Positions 51,733 to 61,119 of a DNA stretch of 64,000 nucleotides are shown here, in pieces. A model generated the notes under the pieces. The model was not told the origin of the DNA. It searched no databases and was given only the letters and a program-made list of their open reading frames with translations. Every line of letters begins with the position of its first letter. Within the stretch, counting starts at the first letter, position 1. Both the position numbers and the translations under genes were made by a program. The DNA lies in NCBI RefSeq assembly GCF_014193255.1, contig NZ_JACHZB010000009.1, forward strand, positions 212,198-276,197. Reading direction: 5' to 3'. Source of the DNA: Rhizobium sp. BK196. GTDB taxonomy: Bacteria; Pseudomonadota; Alphaproteobacteria; Rhizobiales; Rhizobiaceae.

Positions 51733-54700
51733 TGGATGACGATCTTGATGTTAGCTTTGCGCAGCGCGGCTTCCACGGCAGCCGATGGACCGCCAAGGCC
51801 AGTAACAGGACTGCTGTAGAAATGCCACTCAACGGCTAAGCCTCGAGACACAATTTCTGCGTCCTTGGCGATCTGGTCGGCGATATCCGATGACATATTC
51901 ACTCGACCGACCTTGGCTTCATTAGCAATACCGTTGGATAGCACATCCACGACACGCCTGCCGAGGTTGGTCCAGATCGAGGCCTGCGGCTCGCCGCCAA
52001 GAGTTTCTAGCAGGGCCTCTTGCCCAATCTTTCCCGTCGCGCCAATGCCGGATGACGGGAATGGCGAGGCTACCCGTGTCACGCTCTCGCGTGTCAAGGT
52101 GTAATAGTTGCCGGTCTTGTCAATGAAAATCTGGTTGCCGCTGGCATCGGCAGCGCCGCTGACCGGATTATACAATCCTCCTCGCGGTCCATCGACAGTC
52201 CCATCGGCATTGAGAGTGTAGCCCTTGGGAGGTGTAACCGGGCGAACAGCTGCTTCCGCAACTTCTCCCCACACGACTTTGATCTTCGATCCTATTGCGA
52301 GGTAAGCAAGCTCGGTTACCGTTGAGGAAGCGTAGTGGAGAGCTTGCCCCTTTGCGAAGCAACCGTCCGCCTGACCATGATCCTCGCAATAGCCGACGCC
52401 TGCAGCAACATCCATCAGCGTCATCTCGAACTGAGATGAATCGCTCGTCAGGTATCGCTCCAGGACCTGATAGGACAGGAGAGTCTGAGCCAGGGACATG
52501 CTAACCCCTAGCTCCTGCAATTCTACAACCTCAAGGTAAGCGAACTGCGGGTCGCCGACGAGGTCGCCCAGTAGGTTCACGACGCACTGGCTCGTGCGGC
52601 AGGCGCCAAGTTTCTGATCCTGCTCCTGATTGAGTTGTTCGTATTGGGCTGAAACCTGCGCCTTGCACTGTTCGGGATTGGCATCGCTGTCGCATCCCCT
52701 CAGCTTGTCGACGAGCTCATCACGCTGCTTGTGCGTCAAGAAGTTATAATTGATATTGTCGAGGGCCGTGGCCGCGCCCGTCTGACCGCCGACGGCAACC
52801 CCGACGATGGCGGCCACCCACTGGGTGATAGCGCTCTTCTGCTCCTCCGTAAGGTTGGGGTTGGCTTCCAACACATCCTGCAGCACGCCGTTGGCAATTT
52901 CGCTGAGCGCGCCGGCAAGAGCCCCGGTTCCGGCGTTTCCGCCCGCAAGCTTCGAGACGAGCGCACCTACGGCTGCATGGAGGGCAATTTTCTCCGGGCT
53001 GCCCTCGTCAAATCCTAGCTTGGTTGAAAGATCGCCGACCGCGATGTTCAGCAGTGCCGACAAGGCTGCTGCGCTCTCCTGCTTCGCCTTCAGCCTGTCT
53101 ATGTCGAAGGCTTCGGCTTGCGTGTTGGCCTTCGACAGGTCCGTGTTGAGGGCGGCAAGGTCTTGAGGCTTGTTGGCGAGCGTCAACTGCCCGGAAGAGA
53201 GCGTCGCACGGGCGACGCCGTGGTCTTCCTCCTGCGCCGGCTGGCCGACGACCGGAACCGGAATGCCGCCGGGCGTCAGCCCTATGCCGTAGCTCGAGGT
53301 AGAGGCCTCGGAGCGGTTCTCGATATTCGACCAGGTGAGCGAGTTTGCCGTCAGATCGTTATTGGCGGGGGCTGCCGTCGAGCCAATGACGCCGCCGACG
53401 AGATCAACATTGTCGCCGACCGTGACATGATAGCCGCCGGGGCCGGCGATGATGCCGCTCTGCTCGCCGACATTGGCGTATTCGCCCTCGGTTCTCCCCT
53501 TCTGCGCCCCGCTGGAGAGACCGGAACCGGGTGCAAAGCCGATGCCGGCCCCAATCGTCTTTTCGTCATAGGTAGCGGTATCCTGGCGGCTGATGATGTT
53601 GAGATCGCCGCCGACCACCGTCGTCACTCGGTTGCCTGAGATCACGGCGCCGGCAAGCGTCGTATCGCCTCCCGACGCAGTCGTGACATTGCCGCTGCCG
53701 ATGACATGGCTATTGATCTGGGTAACGCCGCGCGCCTGCTCCGTGCCCTTACCATAGCTTGCGTTGCCGGTAAGGCCGCCGCTTGCGAGATCGACGCCGA
53801 TTGCAGCACCGGTCGATTGGCTGCTGGAGGACGAACTGCTCGTCGCTTCAGCGCTTTCAAGTTCGATGTTGCCACCGGCCGAAAGGAGCACGTTGCCGCC
53901 CTGCAGATATTCCGGCGAGCCTGTCGCGATCTGCACGCCGCGGCCGGTGATGTCGCCCGATTGAGCGGCCACCGTCACCGAACGGCCCGCCTCGATATTG
54001 GTGACGACAGGAATGCCGACCGAAGCGCTCTGTTCGCTTTTCGAGGCGTTGAAGCCGACCGTCAGCGAGGCAGAACCAAGGCCCGACTGCTGAAGACCGG
54101 CCCAGTCGGTGAGGCCTTGGATGTTTCTCAGGGCCTCGGTATTGATGCCGGTGAGAGCCTTGTAGGTCTGGTAGCCAGCAAGGGCTGCGGGTGCCAGTGC
54201 ATAATCGCCGTTGGCGCCGCCAAGATCGCTGACGGCCGATGCTATTCCTTGTCCGGCGCTAACCAACCCGGAGGACACGTTGAGGCTGACGCCGGCAAAG
54301 AGCTCCTTGTGCATCTCCGAATAGTTGCTGACATCCTGGGCCGAGAGCAGATTGATATCGCGTTTTGCAAGGATGTTGGCATCGCGGCCGGCCTCGATCT
54401 GGGCGGCTTGCAGATTGGCATCGCGCCCGGCAGAGATCGTCACGTCTCGCCCTGCCGACAGGGTCGAGACGGCATTGGTCGAGGACGACTGCGCGGTCTT
54501 GTCCGTGGCGCTTCCGTAACCAATGCCGATCGAGGCACTGCCATTTCCGGCCGAGAAGGCAATGCCGAAACCAGAGCGCTTTTCCTCCTCCGAGGCCGAG
54601 CTGCTTTCGGCGCCGGGCGTGATGTTCACGTCGCGCGCGGCGTCAAGGACGATGTCCTGCTTCGCATTGATGCTGGAGCCGATGATGTTGACGTCGCTCT

Positions 54701-57700
54701 CGCGCGCCTTGAGCGTCACGTCCGTGCCGGCGGTCAGCGCCGAGGCGACATTGAGCTCTGAGGCCAGGCCCTTGTCCTTCTGTTCCTTGCCCCAGAGCGA
54801 AATGAAGCCGTCGCCGGAACCGGCGAACAGGCCGGACTTCTTCTTGCTGCTTTCGAGCTCGTGCTGCTCTTCGGCGCCGATGACGGAGACGCTGTCGCCT
54901 TCGACGCCGAGACTGCCGCCTGCCGTAACCTTCGAGCCCGCGATGAGCGCGTTGTCACCGGCCTTCAGGTTGACGTTGCCGGAGGCGGAAAGCTCGGAGG
55001 CAATCGTCGCCTCGTCATAGCTGTGGAGCTTCGAGCTCTTCTTGGACAGGAGACCTGTGCTCGATGAGGACTGATTGATCTCGGTCGTTTCTCTGCCTGA
55101 TGCTATCAGCAGATCGCCGCCGGCATTCACATTGATGTCTGCCTTCTTGACCTCATCCCCGGCTGTCACCTTCGAGGCGGAAACGACGGTGTCGCCGCCA
55201 GAGGTGATCGATACCCCCGTTCCGCCGCTCACCGAAGATCCGACCAGCGTCTCAGTCTGCGCATGGCTGGTCTTCTTCTTGCCGCCGCCGAACAGGCCGC
55301 CCTTCTTCTTGTAGCTGTAGTCGGTCGTCGTGGTCTCGACCGCCTCGGCGATGGTCACGTCGCCGGTCGCCTTGAGGCCGACGGTTCCGGCTGCGGAAAG
55401 GTTGCTGCCGACGACATTGAGATTGCCGCCTGCGTCAGCTGCGATGGAGCCTCCCGCTGTGATCTGAGAGCCGGTCGCCGTCGTCTCGACAATGGTTGTC
55501 TTGCTGCGTCGGTCACGCTTCGTCCTGGTCGTCGTGTTGCCGACCGCGGCGATGTTGATATTGCCGTTCGTGCTCAGGGCGACATTGCCACCGGCCGCAA
55601 CGGTCGAGCCCAGGAGGGTTAGATCGCCGGCGCCGCCGGCAAGCTTGAGGTCGCCGCCGGCCTTCACCCCGCCATTGCCGGAAACATACGTCTGCCCGCC
55701 GATCGACATCGTCTGGGCGGCAAGCGTAATGCCGTTGGCGGCATTGAGGTTCATGTTGCCGCCCGACAGAAACGCCCCCGTCGCCTTGATCGAGTTGGCG
55801 GCGATGGTAAGGCCGCCCGCTGCGGCGATTGCGCCCGAATTGGTGAGGTCGCCGACGTTCATGTCGACGCTGTTGCCGGCGATGGTGGCGCCGGAGGCCT
55901 TGATCCCGGCGCGATCAGCGGCAGAGAGGTAGACGACCGGCGCCAGCACCGTGACGCCGTCGACGATCTGCGGCTGGTAGACGACGATCGACTGCTTGAG
56001 ATTGGCTGCCTGCTCGGGCGTCAGCGCTTGGCCGAAGGTAATGCCGTTCTCTTGCAGATAGGCGACACCGTTATCAAGCAGCGTCTTCATCTGCTCGGTG
56101 GCGTTGTTGCCGGGAATGAAGGAGCCCTTGCCGAGTCCATCGCCGACGAGCTGGCGCAGCTGGGTATCGATCAGCTGGTTGTCGAAATAGGCGTCACCGA
56201 GGAAGGGGACGGTGGTTTCCGGCTGGTAGCCGATGCGCTTTATGAAATAGCTCGAGCCGTAGAATGTCGAAACGTCGAGGAAGGCCGCTCGGCTCTCGAA
56301 GATGAAGGCCTGGCCCGGGATGGTGCCGCCGACGCCGCCCGATTGCGGCTTGGCAAGCGCTGCCAACTGCACCCAGCTGGCGTGCGGCATCTGGGAGAGG
56401 TTGCCGAGCGAAGCCGTAAGGCTCCCGTTGTTCCCGACGCTGCCAAGGGCGGCATTGACCGTGAACAGGGCGCCACCGGCCGTCATGCCGGCAAGGGCAG
56501 TGAGCGGGCTGCTCTGAGTTACCGGTGCACTGATCGTCGCCTGACCAGCGATCGAACCACCGGCGGCAGTGTTGTTGACGGCGGCAAAACCGCTTATGGC
56601 AAACGTTCCTCTCGACCGGATCGTCGCGGGGACGCCGCCGATCGCCGTCACGCTCTCGAGCGTGCTGCCTGGGTAGAGATCCTTCGAGGCATCGCGCCTG
56701 CCAAACGGGTTGGGTTCGTAGGTCGTGACCAGATAGCCATCGCCGTTGCCGCCGGTCTCGCCCGTATGCCGCTCCATCCACTCTTGCGCGACGAAGGTGG
56801 GATAATACTGGCAACCCGCGGCCCGGTCACAGTTCAGCGACACCGTGCGCTTCAGTTGCAAGCCAAGATTCGTCAGCGTGCCGGTGCCGGATACCGTCAT
56901 GCTCGTGCCCGCCTCGATGGCACTATAGGCGTTGGTGAGATCGACGGTGTTGATCGAGAGTATCTCGCCGGCCTTGATCAGCGCCGCCGGGCTTCCATAC
57001 GAAAGCACCCGATCCTCGGCAATGTCACGCCAAACGTGATGATCGGTGTCATCGATGATGTAGACCGTGCCGTTGTACTCGATTCCTCTGCTCGGGTCGC
57101 AGGTGTCGCAGACGCTTCCCTTAAGAGTGTCATAGGCAGTCACTGCCGTGCTCGAGATCAACTGGCTCGTGACGGTGGGCGCGACCGTTTTTTCGTTGCG
57201 CAGATTTGCGGTGGTGATCACCATGTTCCGGTCTGCGGAGATCAGGCCGGACCGGTTGATAACGGCAGCATTGCGGGCTCCACCGGCGCGGCCGGCGACT
57301 GTAAGATCGCGGCCGGCGACAACTGCGCCCTGATCGTTGGCAAGCACGCCTCCGACAAACAATGCCGCGTCGTTGCCGGCATAGATGAGGCCGGTGGCCG
57401 AGTTGGTCAGATTACCGCTGGTGTTGATCGTCAGGTTGTTGCGGGCGGCAAGCTGCCCGCTGTTGGACAGCGTCGGCAGGGTCAGCGTCAGGTCATGGTC
57501 CGCGAGCAGCGTCGTGGTGTTGTTTGCGGTCAGACTGCCGGCGGTAATGTCAATGTCGCCGGAGCCACCGGCGTTGGTGACCGTCTTCACCTTCGCGCCC
57601 GTCAGATCGGCCCGACCGCTGAGATCGAGCGTCAGTCCGCCGAGGACGAGGCTGCTTCCGGCCAGGTTCGCCGAAGTGCCGGTGACGGCAAGGGTGCCGC

Positions 57701-60683
57701 CCACGGCCAATTTGGATCCGCGCGATCCGGAAAGGTCAATTGCGTCGGTATCGATCCCCAGATTGCCGGCGACATTGCTGTTGTTGGTATAGCTGATGCT
57801 TCCCGAAGCCTTCAGCGAGGCGTTGGAAAGGCTCTGCAGCAGCGCGTAACTGATGCCGCCGCTTGCCGTGGCGGAAAGATTGCCGCCGGACAAGAGGCCA
57901 TTGCCGGCGATAATGTCGCCGTTTGTCGCGGTGAGCGTCATCGTGCCCGACTGGGGGGGTGGCTGCGAGAGCATCAGGGCGCCGTTCGTCGCCGTCCGGG
58001 TGGCGGCGAAGTCCACACCCGACACCAGGCTTGCCGCTGAGATGGACCGGCCCTGCAGGCTCATATTGCCTGCCGCCATGGACTGGCCCGCAAGCCCAAT
58101 CGCCCCACCCGCCTTCATCGTCAGATTCTGGTGGGATACGGCATTGGTGGCGATGCTGCCGCTTGCGGTGGCGTCAAGCGAACCGGCTGACAGCAGGTTG
58201 GTTGCGTTGATATTGCCGGCGGTCGCCGCGAGCGTGAGCGCACCGGCCGAACCCGCGACAATCGCAGGCGATTGCGCTGAGAGAACGACGCTGCCGTCCA
58301 CGGACTGGCTGGTGGCAGCGAAGTCGACGCCGGAGACAAGCGTGCCTGCTGTGACGTTTGCGCCGGTGATATCGACATTGCCGGCTGCCAGCAGCGTGCC
58401 GCTGATGTCAGTGGCCGCGTTGACGGTGACATCTCCGTGACCGGTTACATCCGACGCTGTGAATGAGCCGCCTGTCACGTCGAGATTGCCTGCGACCAGG
58501 AGTGGTCCGGTCGCGGCACTCGTGGCGTTGATCGCCAGGTCACCCGCCGGGCCGATGACGACAGCGCCTGCCGAGGATTGCGCCATGGCATCAAAATCAA
58601 CACCCGTGATCACCTGGCCGGTCGTGACCGCACCACCCGAGAGGGCGACGTCGTTGGCGCCAAGGATCTGACCGGTGGCGGTCAGGCTGGAGCTGCCGGA
58701 AAGAGCGATATCCTTGTGGCCGGTTACCGTTCCGACGTTGAGATTTGCTGCTGTGGCGGAAATGGAACCTGCCGCGAGCAGCGTGTTGATGGACAGGCTG
58801 CCGGCAGTTTGCAGGGTCATAGCGCCGGACGAGCCGAGCGTGAGACTGCCGCTATTGGCGGCGGTTGCCGCGAAATCGACGCCTGAGACGATGGCACCGG
58901 CCTGAATGTCCGAACCCGAAATCAGAATGTCGCCCGCGCCGAGAATCTGACCCGCGACATTGGTCGCGGCATTGACGGTGAGTGCTTTATGCGAGGTGAT
59001 GGCACCGGCCGATAGTGAAGCCGCGGCGACCGTCAGGTCACTTGCAGACTGAATGCTTCCGGCCGTCATGCTTCCTGTTGCCGCGCTCGTGAGAGCGCCG
59101 GCTGACAAGAGATTGCCTGTCGCGATATTTCCACCGGTCGCCGTCAAGGCGAGGTCGCCGGTCGCGCCCAACATCACATTGCCGTTGGGATCCGCGCTCG
59201 TGGCCGCAATATCGATGCCTGAGACGACCATGCCGGTGGAGACCGAGCGGCCGCTGGCGCTGACATTGCCTTGCGCCAGCACATTACCGCCTATGGCGAT
59301 GTCCAAGCCGGCGTTCAACGCGACGGTCTGGTTGCTGAGCAGCGAAGCGGCCGAGATCGAGCCGGACGTTGCCGTCAGATTAAGCTCACCGGCGCTGTTT
59401 GCAGCGCCAGCAATGGCGATATCTCCGGCGCCCGCGGAAAGCATTGCGGCTCCGTTGCCCGCCGTTACGCCGCCAGCGGCAATGCCGCTGCCGGCGCTCA
59501 TCTGCACGGTCGTGCCGCTGTTGACGTCGCCGGACACGCTGAGCAGCCCGGTAGCGCTTCCAAGCAGGATATCGCCGTCGGCCGCGACAGACTGCAGCGT
59601 GATGCCCTGGTCGGCCTGAACAGCGACTTTCCGTTTCGAGGTGAGTTTGGCCGCTGTCACCTTCTGTTTCGAAGTGACGGTGACGCCATCACGCCCCGAC
59701 GCATTCCCGATCGAGATCTTCCCGTCGGCCGACAACGTCAACTCGCCGGCATTGGCGGCCATGTCGCCGCTCATCTTGACGCCAGCACCCTTCTCGGTGA
59801 CGACGACCTTGATGCGGTCTGCCTGCATGGCGCCGAGCGCGGTGCCGTCGATCGCATATTCCGGCGTGCCGGAGGTTGCCGTCAGTGCCGTCGACTCGCC
59901 GGTGGCGTAATCATATTTGCTGGCGCCGCCCGTCAGCCGGACCGTCTTGCCGTAGATCGGTGCGTTGACGTGAATGTTACGCGCAACCACATCGAACAGG
60001 TCGACCGAACCAGGCGCGGCTGCGAAGTTGCCACCGGCGCCGTCGAAGGTGACGTCGCCGCCATTGACAGTGAAGCCCGACAGTTGGCCGTCGGCGCCGA
60101 TCGTGGGCACGCCGGTCGTCAGCGTGGCATGTGGCGTATTGATGAAACCGCAACCCGAACACGTGATCCCGTTCGGATTTGCGATGATGACGTCCGCGCG
60201 TCCACCGAACACTTCGGTCGCGCCGTTCAACGCCGAACGATTGCCGCTCGTTACCTCGTTCAAAATGACCGAGGCGGAACCGGACGTCTTCAGGTTCGGG
60301 TTGCCGGGGGTGACGCCACCGAGGTTTGACGCTCCGACTTCGCCATTGAAGTTGTTGAGGATCAGGCCCTGTGTGCCGACGTTGAAATCCGAAAATTTGT
60401 TATGAGACAGGCCAGAGCTGTTCGGCGTGACGATATCGATGAGCGGCACGCCATTCGGTGCCGCTCCGACGCCCGGTTGGTTGGCGGCGGGCGCCGTAGA
60501 GCTCGCCGAGACCGACTGAGCGTTGGCAATCGCCGGCTGCAGGAACAGGAGCGCACTGAGGGTCACGGCAAGTGACTGATGCCCGAGGCGTACCAGCCGA
60601 TGAAGGAGACTGCTGGGGAGCCGCCGCAAGACGGTCCCTTCTTTCGACGATTTGCCGGATTCCTGCCTCGAACACTTGCCCAC
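51729..60683 (-). CDS. cdiA: CdiA-like filamentous haemagglutinin (two-partner secretion toxin)
   Basis: The product has 2984 residues from GTG 60683. A long basic N-terminus and hydrophobic segment ending in IANAQS form an extended signal. The TPS domain follows (PNSSGLSHNKFSDFNVGTQG; NPNGITCSGCGFIN near 170). Then come many haemagglutinin repeats, including a serine-rich set near 1750-2130 (SVSGGTGVSITSGGDTVVSA). A pretoxin-like junction NYNFLTHKQRDELV is near 2648. The tip (about 2880-2984) reads TGKIGQEALLETLGGEPQAS, RRVVDVLSNGIANEAKVG, VEWHFYSSPVTGLGGPS. It has the D...ExK layout (near 2911 and 2922) of a PD-(D/E)xK nuclease toxin. Confidence 0.88.
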   Translation of the reverse strand: MGKCSRQESGKSSKEGTVLRRLPSSLLHRLVRLGHQSLAVTLSALLFLQPAIANAQSVSASSTAPAANQPGVGAAPNGVPLIDIVTPNSSGLSHNKFSDFNVGTQGLILNNFNGEVGASNLGGVTPGNPNLKTSGSASVILNEVTSGNRSALNGATEVFGGRADVIIANPNGITCSGCGFINTPHATLTTGVPTIGADGQLSGFTVNGGDVTFDGAGGNFAAAPGSVDLFDVVARNIHVNAPIYGKTVRLTGGASKYDYATGESTALTATSGTPEYAIDGTALGAMQADRIKVVVTEKGAGVKMSGDMAANAGELTLSADGKISIGNASGRDGVTVTSKQKVTAAKLTSKRKVAVQADQGITLQSVAADGDILLGSATGLLSVSGDVNSGTTVQMSAGSGIAAGGVTAGNGAAMLSAGAGDIAIAGAANSAGELNLTATSGSISAASLLSNQTVALNAGLDIAIGGNVLAQGNVSASGRSVSTGMVVSGIDIAATSADPNGNVMLGATGDLALTATGGNIATGNLLSAGALTSAATGSMTAGSIQSASDLTVAAASLSAGAITSHKALTVNAATNVAGQILGAGDILISGSDIQAGAIVSGVDFAATAANSGSLTLGSSGAMTLQTAGSLSINTLLAAGSISATAANLNVGTVTGHKDIALSGSSSLTATGQILGANDVALSGGAVTTGQVITGVDFDAMAQSSAGAVVIGPAGDLAINATSAATGPLLVAGNLDVTGGSFTASDVTGHGDVTVNAATDISGTLLAAGNVDITGANVTAGTLVSGVDFAATSQSVDGSVVLSAQSPAIVAGSAGALTLAATAGNINATNLLSAGSLDATASGSIATNAVSHQNLTMKAGGAIGLAGQSMAAGNMSLQGRSISAASLVSGVDFAATRTATNGALMLSQPPPQSGTMTLTATNGDIIAGNGLLSGGNLSATASGGISYALLQSLSNASLKASGSISYTNNSNVAGNLGIDTDAIDLSGSRGSKLAVGGTLAVTGTSANLAGSSLVLGGLTLDLSGRADLTGAKVKTVTNAGGSGDIDITAGSLTANNTTTLLADHDLTLTLPTLSNSGQLAARNNLTINTSGNLTNSATGLIYAGNDAALFVGGVLANDQGAVVAGRDLTVAGRAGGARNAAVINRSGLISADRNMVITTANLRNEKTVAPTVTSQLISSTAVTAYDTLKGSVCDTCDPSRGIEYNGTVYIIDDTDHHVWRDIAEDRVLSYGSPAALIKAGEILSINTVDLTNAYSAIEAGTSMTVSGTGTLTNLGLQLKRTVSLNCDRAAGCQYYPTFVAQEWMERHTGETGGNGDGYLVTTYEPNPFGRRDASKDLYPGSTLESVTAIGGVPATIRSRGTFAISGFAAVNNTAAGGSIAGQATISAPVTQSSPLTALAGMTAGGALFTVNAALGSVGNNGSLTASLGNLSQMPHASWVQLAALAKPQSGGVGGTIPGQAFIFESRAAFLDVSTFYGSSYFIKRIGYQPETTVPFLGDAYFDNQLIDTQLRQLVGDGLGKGSFIPGNNATEQMKTLLDNGVAYLQENGITFGQALTPEQAANLKQSIVVYQPQIVDGVTVLAPVVYLSAADRAGIKASGATIAGNSVDMNVGDLTNSGAIAAAGGLTIAANSIKATGAFLSGGNMNLNAANGITLAAQTMSIGGQTYVSGNGGVKAGGDLKLAGGAGDLTLLGSTVAAGGNVALSTNGNINIAAVGNTTTRTKRDRRSKTTIVETTATGSQITAGGSIAADAGGNLNVVGSNLSAAGTVGLKATGDVTIAEAVETTTTDYSYKKKGGLFGGGKKKTSHAQTETLVGSSVSGGTGVSITSGGDTVVSASKVTAGDEVKKADINVNAGGDLLIASGRETTEINQSSSSTGLLSKKSSKLHSYDEATIASELSASGNVNLKAGDNALIAGSKVTAGGSLGVEGDSVSVIGAEEQHELESSKKKSGLFAGSGDGFISLWGKEQKDKGLASELNVASALTAGTDVTLKARESDVNIIGSSINAKQDIVLDAARDVNITPGAESSSASEEEKRSGFGIAFSAGNGSASIGIGYGSATDKTAQSSSTNAVSTLSAGRDVTISAGRDANLQAAQIEAGRDANILAKRDINLLSAQDVSNYSEMHKELFAGVSLNVSSGLVSAGQGIASAVSDLGGANGDYALAPAALAGYQTYKALTGINTEALRNIQGLTDWAGLQQSGLGSASLTVGFNASKSEQSASVGIPVVTNIEAGRSVTVAAQSGDITGRGVQIATGSPEYLQGGNVLLSAGGNIELESAEATSSSSSSSQSTGAAIGVDLASGGLTGNASYGKGTEQARGVTQINSHVIGSGNVTTASGGDTTLAGAVISGNRVTTVVGGDLNIISRQDTATYDEKTIGAGIGFAPGSGLSSGAQKGRTEGEYANVGEQSGIIAGPGGYHVTVGDNVDLVGGVIGSTAAPANNDLTANSLTWSNIENRSEASTSSYGIGLTPGGIPVPVVGQPAQEEDHGVARATLSSGQLTLANKPQDLAALNTDLSKANTQAEAFDIDRLKAKQESAAALSALLNIAVGDLSTKLGFDEGSPEKIALHAAVGALVSKLAGGNAGTGALAGALSEIANGVLQDVLEANPNLTEEQKSAITQWVAAIVGVAVGGQTGAATALDNINYNFLTHKQRDELVDKLRGCDSDANPEQCKAQVSAQYEQLNQEQDQKLGACRTSQCVVNLLGDLVGDPQFAYLEVVELQELGVSMSLAQTLLSYQVLERYLTSDSSQFEMTLMDVAAGVGYCEDHGQADGCFAKGQALHYASSTVTELAYLAIGSKIKVVWGEVAEAAVRPVTPPKGYTLNADGTVDGPRGGLYNPVSGAADASGNQIFIDKTGNYYTLTRESVTRVASPFPSSGIGATGKIGQEALLETLGGEPQASIWTNLGRRVVDVLSNGIANEAKVGRVNMSSDIADQIAKDAEIVSRGLAVEWHFYSSPVTGLGGPSAAVEAALRKANIKIVIH

Positions 60684-61119
60684 GGTACGCTCGCCTTTCT
60701 GAGGGTCGGGCTACGTCCGCGGATCTCGCGGAAAATCTAGCCTGCGTCTCGCCTCATTCCAGGCCGCGTCATGCGGCACATATTGACGATTTCTACTGGT
60801 GGAGTTGGTCGCAAACGTCAACGGCTACACGTATAAGGAGAGGAAAACAGGCGCAGTTCGTGTCGATTTGGTAAAGCCAAGGTGAATCTGAAATTGAAGA
60901 TTACATCCTGTGCGGCGAGCACACGCACCGCGGACAGTTTCCTTGCGATCGTTTTCAGGTCCTGCTGCGCGACGACGGCGAACGACGCGCGATGACGGTG
61001 GCCGGTGGGATCAACAGCACAGTCCATCGACGGATGCGCCTGGTCCGACCGGCGCCGAGAATGGCAGCCGCGTCGGTGACCGGCGTTGCTGCGATAACAG
61101 CCGAAAGAGGTTGTCCCAC
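60684..61119. other. cdiB-cdiA intergenic region
   Basis: The 436 bases between cdiB and cdiA show no gene. An upstream minus-strand site AAAGGCGAG serves the cdiA GTG start. The gap is long for a two-gene operon, so cdiA may have its own promoter here; I saw no firm box. Confidence 0.4.

Noticed and set aside
56028..58040. Long plus-strand open frame inside cdiA
   Set aside because: It is antisense to the repeat region of cdiA; the GC-rich repeats there keep several frames open. The protein is Arg/Ala/Gly-rich with no recognisable domain.
59271..60329. Long plus-strand open frame opposite the TPS domain of cdiA
   Set aside because: Same reason: the opposite strand has a clear TPS domain and haemagglutinin repeats.
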